This document shows positions 6,792 through 9,282 of a DNA stretch of 9,282 bases, in pieces. The position numbers were made by a program, and so were the translations under genes. Origin of the DNA: Paracoccaceae bacterium (GTDB lineage Bacteria; Pseudomonadota; Alphaproteobacteria; Rhodobacterales; Rhodobacteraceae); the NCBI GenBank assembly GCA_003511785.1, contig DOIS01000396.1, positions 1-9,282 on the forward strand, written 5' to 3'. Under the pieces are notes generated by a model. It ran no database searches and was not told the origin of the DNA. It was given only the letters and a program-made list of their open reading frames with translations. Positions within the stretch are counted from its first letter, which is position 1; each line of letters opens with the position of its first letter.

Positions 6792-7394
6792 CTAGAGCCC
6801 CTGCCCCGGTTTCACGTCCTTGAGTTCCATCGTCTTGGCCGGGTCGCGATACATCTGCGCCAGCACGTCCTGGCGCTTGATGTCCTGGCGGTGGCGCAGC
6901 GTCAGCAGGATCGCCCCGATCATCGCCACCAGCAGGATCAGCCCGGCCAGCTGGAAGATCAGGAAATACTGGTCATAGAGGATCAGCCCCAGCGCCTCGG
7001 TGTTGTGGCGATCCAGCGGCGTGACCTGCGCCCGCAGTTCGGAGGCGACATGCGCGCTCTCCCAGGCCCCGAAGGCCATGACGAGCTGCATCAGGATCAC
7101 CAGACCGATCAGCAGCGCCAGCGGCATGTATTTCGCCATCTCCGCCTTCAGCTCGGCGAAATCCACGTCCAGCATCATCACCACGAACAGGAACAGCACC
7201 GCCACCGCGCCCACATAGACGATCACCAGCAGCATGGCCACGAACTCGGCCCCAAGCAGCACGAAGAGCCCGGCAGCGGAGATGAAGGACAGGATCAGCC
7301 ACAGCACCGAATGCACCGGCTGGCGGGCGATCACGGTGAACAACCCGCCTGTGATGACGCCCAGAGCAAAGAGGTAGAAAGCAAATACGCTCAT
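6792..7394 (-). CDS. nuoJ: NADH-quinone oxidoreductase subunit J
   Basis: Inner-membrane subunit of complex I, homologous to mitochondrial ND6; its third helix contains the pi-bulge involved in coupling quinone chemistry to proton pumping. 200 residues with five hydrophobic segments (about 2-22, 27-47, 52-75, 90-109, 140-165) and a charged C-terminal tail of about 33 residues. The diagnostic third-helix stretch IVYVGAVAVLFLFVVMML (58-75), with Tyr60 and Gly62, is intact. The ATG at 7394 is preceded by GAGGA at 9 nt and overlaps the stop of the CMD-like gene by 4 nt (ATGA), so translation is probably coupled to it. No key residue is missing. nuoK follows after 69 nt. Confidence 0.97.
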   Translation of the reverse strand: MSVFAFYLFALGVITGGLFTVIARQPVHSVLWLILSFISAAGLFVLLGAEFVAMLLVIVYVGAVAVLFLFVVMMLDVDFAELKAEMAKYMPLALLIGLVILMQLVMAFGAWESAHVASELRAQVTPLDRHNTEALGLILYDQYFLIFQLAGLILLVAMIGAILLTLRHRQDIKRQDVLAQMYRDPAKTMELKDVKPGQGL

Positions 7395-7801
7395 GTGTCG
7401 TCGTCCTCGTTCGCGGCCATGGCCTCCTGCGCCAGTTCAAGCGCCCGGGTCATGGCGGGAATGCCGGCAAAGACCGACATCTGACCGATCGTTTCCACGA
7501 TCTCTTGTTTCTTCGCACCGGCTTCGACGGCATGGCGAACCGTCTGACGCAGCGCGGTATCGGCCTGCGCGCCCTGCATCGTCAACCCCGCAAGCGTGAG
7601 AAGCAGACGGGTTTTCGCGTCCAGCCCGTCCTTGTTGACGGTGTTGCCGAACCAGAACTCCATCGCCTCGCGCGGCATGGTGGGCCACAGACCCTCGAAC
7701 CCCTTGGGGTTGAAGTTCTCCAGCGCCGGATTGAAGGCGCGGGCCATCTCATGGGCCTGTGCCAGCATCGCCTCGAACGGGTTGGTGGGCTTTTCGGTCA
7801 C
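7391..7801 (-). CDS. Carboxymuconolactone decarboxylase (CMD/AhpD-like) family protein
   Basis: 136 residues, all-helical by appearance, soluble, no signal peptide or membrane segment. Residues about 60-125 look like the CMD fold: DAKTRLLLTLAGL, then RHAVEAGAKKQEIVETIGQMSVFAGIPAMTRAL, matching the family pattern of basic/His helix, AGxxxxEIxE and AGxPAxxxA. The protein contains no cysteine, so the CxxC redox pair of AhpD-type peroxidases is absent and peroxidase activity is unlikely; decarboxylase activity is also unsupported by context. Start: GTG at 7801, which has GGAAGG 6 nt upstream and overlaps the previous stop by 4 nt (GTGA); the first internal ATG (residue 12) has no such support. 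The stop overlaps nuoJ. Position inside nuo suggests a helper role in complex I assembly or stability, but this is inference. Fold assignment is fairly secure, function unknown. Confidence 0.85.
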   Translation of the reverse strand: MTEKPTNPFEAMLAQAHEMARAFNPALENFNPKGFEGLWPTMPREAMEFWFGNTVNKDGLDAKTRLLLTLAGLTMQGAQADTALRQTVRHAVEAGAKKQEIVETIGQMSVFAGIPAMTRALELAQEAMAANEDDDT

Positions 7802-8004
7802 GCGTCACCTTCCTTTTCCAGGTTCTCCACGCGTTCTTCCACCTGATGAATATAGCCGGCGATCGACGTCAGGATGACGCCCTGACCGCCGATCAGGTTG
7901 CGAAGCTCGGCCAGGTCCGACTTGGTCTCCTCGCGGAACCGCGCGTTTTCCTCGCCCATTTCCCGGAGTTGCGTCAGGATCAGGTTTTCCACGCTTTCAC
8001 TCAT
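7798..8004 (-). CDS. Small helical/coiled-coil protein of unknown function in the nuo operon
   Basis: 68 residues, highly charged and rich in Glu. Two amphipathic helices are visible: about 4-38 (leucine/valine spaced among E, R and K, ending LAELRNLI) and about 43-65 (ILTSIAGYIHQVEERVENLEKE), separated by GGQG at 39-42, so a helical hairpin or oligomeric coiled coil is likely. There are no cysteines, signal peptide or membrane segment. The ATG at 8004 overlaps the nuoI stop by 4 nt (ATGA) and its own ribosome-binding site is weak, suggesting coupling to nuoI. Its stop overlaps the GTG of the CMD-like gene. The flush overlaps on both sides and normal codon usage argue it is a real gene. I do not recognise the family with certainty; the MSExVENLxLxxL opening recalls small orphan coiled-coil proteins of proteobacterial accessory regions. 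No function can be assigned. Confidence 0.8.
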   Translation of the reverse strand: MSESVENLILTQLREMGEENARFREETKSDLAELRNLIGGQGVILTSIAGYIHQVEERVENLEKEGDA

Positions 8005-8495
8005 CTGTAGGGCGCGTCCAGTTCAAGGTTGCGGGCGATCTCGGATTCCCAGCGCTCGCCATTCTCCAGAAGCTTTTCCTTGTCGTAGAACAGTTCTTCG
8101 CGGGTCTCGGTGGCGAACTCGAAATTCGGCCCCTCGACGATGGCATCCACCGGGCAGGCCTCCTGGCAGAACCCGCAATAGATGCACTTGGTCATGTCGA
8201 TGTCATAGCGTGTGGTCCGGCGCGAGCCGTCCTCGCGCGGTTCGGCGTCGATGGTGATCGCCTGCGCCGGGCAGATCGCTTCACAGAGCTTGCAGGCGAT
8301 GCAGCGTTCCTCGCCGTTGGGATAGCGGCGCAGCGCGTGCTCGCCCCGGAAGCGCGGGGAAAGCGGCCCCTTTTCATGCGGGTAGTTCACGGTCGCCTTG
8401 GGCCGGAAGAAATGCTTGAGTCCCAGCTTCATGCCGACCCAGAAATCCTGGAGAAGGAAGTACTTGGCGGCGCGGGTATAGTCGATATGCGTCAT
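8001..8495 (-). CDS. nuoI: NADH-quinone oxidoreductase subunit I (2x[4Fe-4S] ferredoxin-type)
   Basis: Electron-carrying subunit of complex I at the junction of peripheral and membrane arms; homologous to mitochondrial TYKY/NDUFS8. 164 residues. Two CxxCxxCxxxCP motifs bind clusters N6a and N6b: Cys65/68/71/75 (CIACKLCEAICP) and Cys104/107/110/114 (CIYCGFCQEACP). An N-terminal amphipathic helix (about 6-30, AAKYFLLQDFWVGMKLGLKHFF) anchors the protein to the membrane, and RFRGEHALRRYPNGEERCIAC (49-69) is typical of the alphaproteobacterial/mitochondrial form. Start: ATG at 8495 with GGAAGG 7 nt upstream; the frame stays open to 8774, but the extra 93 residues are low-complexity Arg/Ala/Gly sequence opposite the methyltransferase-like gene. 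The ATG overlaps that gene's stop by 4 nt, and its own stop overlaps the small coiled-coil gene. Confidence 0.98.
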   Translation of the reverse strand: MTHIDYTRAAKYFLLQDFWVGMKLGLKHFFRPKATVNYPHEKGPLSPRFRGEHALRRYPNGEERCIACKLCEAICPAQAITIDAEPREDGSRRTTRYDIDMTKCIYCGFCQEACPVDAIVEGPNFEFATETREELFYDKEKLLENGERWESEIARNLELDAPYR

Positions 8496-9280
8496 GTCGT
8501 TGCCTTCCGTGAGGGGGCGTTGGTCTCGGTCTCGGTCCAGGTCGCGACGTAGTCGCTTTGCAGCACGTCCTCGGGCAGGTGCGCGCCCTCGCCCTTGCGC
8601 ACGGCATACCACAGCAACACCTGCCCGCTGGGCATACGCCCGCGCAGAGGCGAGCCCAGGCGGATCGGCAACCGCCCGCCCAGTTCCGCCGGGTCCGGCA
8701 GGTCGCGCAGGTATTTGCCCTCGCGGCCGAGCGCCTTGCACTCGATCACCTCGCAGGCGCAGCCGTGCTTCCAATAGGTCCAGATCAGTTCGGGCGCAAA
8801 CTGATACATGCCGTGGCTGGGATAGCCGTTATAGGGGTTGGCCCCCGCGAACACCCCGCCCGGCGCCAGCATGTGAAACACGTTGGCGAAAGCCTGCGGG
8901 ATATTGAAGACATGCTCGAGCGTGCCGCCGTCGAAGATGAAGTCATAGCGCCCGTGCCAGGCCTCGGGAACAGGGCGGTTGAGGTCCCAGACATGGGTTG
9001 CCCCCTGGTAGTCGGAATAGTCCAGCGACTCCATCTCGCCGAACCCCAGCGCGGTGAACATGGTCTCGGCGAAGTGATCGTCCTGCTTGAGCGACTCGGC
9101 CTTGAGCGAGATCCCTGCCTTGTCGAGGATGCGCTGATAGATCGCCGGGTCGGTCACGGACCGCTTCGCCCCCTGCCCCAGACGGAATGCCTGGCGACCC
9201 AGCATCAGCCCGCGCTGCGCCGGAGCCATCCGGCGCGACAGGTCGACGAGAAGCTGGAAGGAACCCGGCCCGACGCCCAT
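8492..9280 (-). CDS. SAM-dependent methyltransferase-like protein, 5' end at or beyond the window edge
   Basis: 262 residues from the ATG at 9280, but only two bases of upstream sequence are visible and the frame is open, so the start may lie outside the window. The centre resembles a class I (Rossmann-fold) methyltransferase: MESLDYSDYQGATHVWDLN (83-101) looks like the second strand and its acidic loop, YDFIFDGGTLEHV (112-124) like the motif around strand 4, and MLAPGGVFAGANP (137-149) like the post-motif LxPGG strand. A typical glycine-rich motif I (GxGxG) is not evident; LGFGEMESLD (78-87) is the nearest candidate, so SAM binding may be unusual or lost. The C-terminal part, about 150-262, is not diagnostic. 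It ends 4 nt into nuoI (ATGA overlap), tying it to the operon; nuoH probably lies upstream. Methylation of a complex I subunit or of an unrelated substrate is possible; neither is shown. Confidence 0.75.
   Translation of the reverse strand: MGVGPGSFQLLVDLSRRMAPAQRGLMLGRQAFRLGQGAKRSVTDPAIYQRILDKAGISLKAESLKQDDHFAETMFTALGFGEMESLDYSDYQGATHVWDLNRPVPEAWHGRYDFIFDGGTLEHVFNIPQAFANVFHMLAPGGVFAGANPYNGYPSHGMYQFAPELIWTYWKHGCACEVIECKALGREGKYLRDLPDPAELGGRLPIRLGSPLRGRMPSGQVLLWYAVRKGEGAHLPEDVLQSDYVATWTETETNAPSRKATT
8503..8508 (-). promoter_or_regulatory. Shine-Dalgarno that decides the nuoI start
   Basis: GGAAGG on the minus strand 7 nt before the ATG at 8495, inside the end of the methyltransferase-like gene. 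It supports this start against the upstream open extension. Confidence 0.75.
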
Positions 9281-9282
9281 CG

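Noticed and set aside
5007..7484. 825-codon plus-strand open frame opposite nuoL, nuoK and nuoJ
   Set aside because: Same reason: it runs through three genes and two intergenic gaps, with His/Arg/Glu/Gln-rich composition and no recognisable fold.
8496..8774. Longer nuoI start at 8774
   Set aside because: The 93-residue extension is low-complexity and lies over the methyltransferase-like gene in another frame; NuoI normally starts with the amphipathic helix seen from 8495.
1..9282. Insertion sequences, prophage, CRISPR, tRNA or rRNA
   Set aside because: No transposase or integrase motifs, no spaced repeats and no RNA-gene signatures were found; the region is densely packed core respiratory operon.

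Overview
The window is GC-rich, and every gene I can support lies on the minus strand in one tightly packed direction, read from the right edge to the left edge. Protein sequences and gene order point to an alphaproteobacterium, most likely Rhodobacterales (Paracoccus/Rhodobacter/Roseobacter relatives). It is the distal half of a nuo operon for the proton-pumping NADH:ubiquinone oxidoreductase (respiratory complex I), followed by two cofactor-biosynthesis genes. Taxonomy is inferred from the gene set and protein style, not from a marker search.

Layout in transcription order (right to left): a methyltransferase-like gene whose 5' end is at or beyond the right edge (8492-9280); nuoI, the 2x[4Fe-4S] subunit (8001-8495); a 68-residue helical/coiled-coil small protein (7798-8004); a cysteine-free carboxymuconolactone-decarboxylase-like protein (7391-7801); nuoJ (6792-7394); nuoK (6417-6722); nuoL (4338-6410); nuoM (2797-4338); nuoN (1345-2784); a 109-bp gap with two GC-rich hairpins; birA, a biotin-protein ligase without a DNA-binding domain (492-1235); and coaX, a type III pantothenate kinase cut off by the left edge (1-476). 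No stretch over 300 bases lacks a gene.

NuoI carries electrons through clusters N6a/N6b in the peripheral arm towards quinone. NuoJ and NuoK are small membrane subunits next to the quinone channel. NuoL, M and N are the three antiporter-like proton-pumping subunits; all conserved charged residues that I looked for in them are present, so the complex looks functional. BirA and CoaX make cofactor-related products (biotinylated carboxylases, coenzyme A) and are probably co-transcribed or partly separated from nuo by the hairpin region.

The most interesting part is the right-hand third. Three non-nuo genes (methyltransferase-like, coiled-coil, CMD-like) sit among nuo genes, and four consecutive junctions (methyltransferase/nuoI/small ORF/CMD-like/nuoJ) each overlap by exactly 4 nt. 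This suggests translational coupling and a role connected with complex I assembly or maintenance, but that role is inference. I found no mobile element, CRISPR array, tRNA or rRNA.
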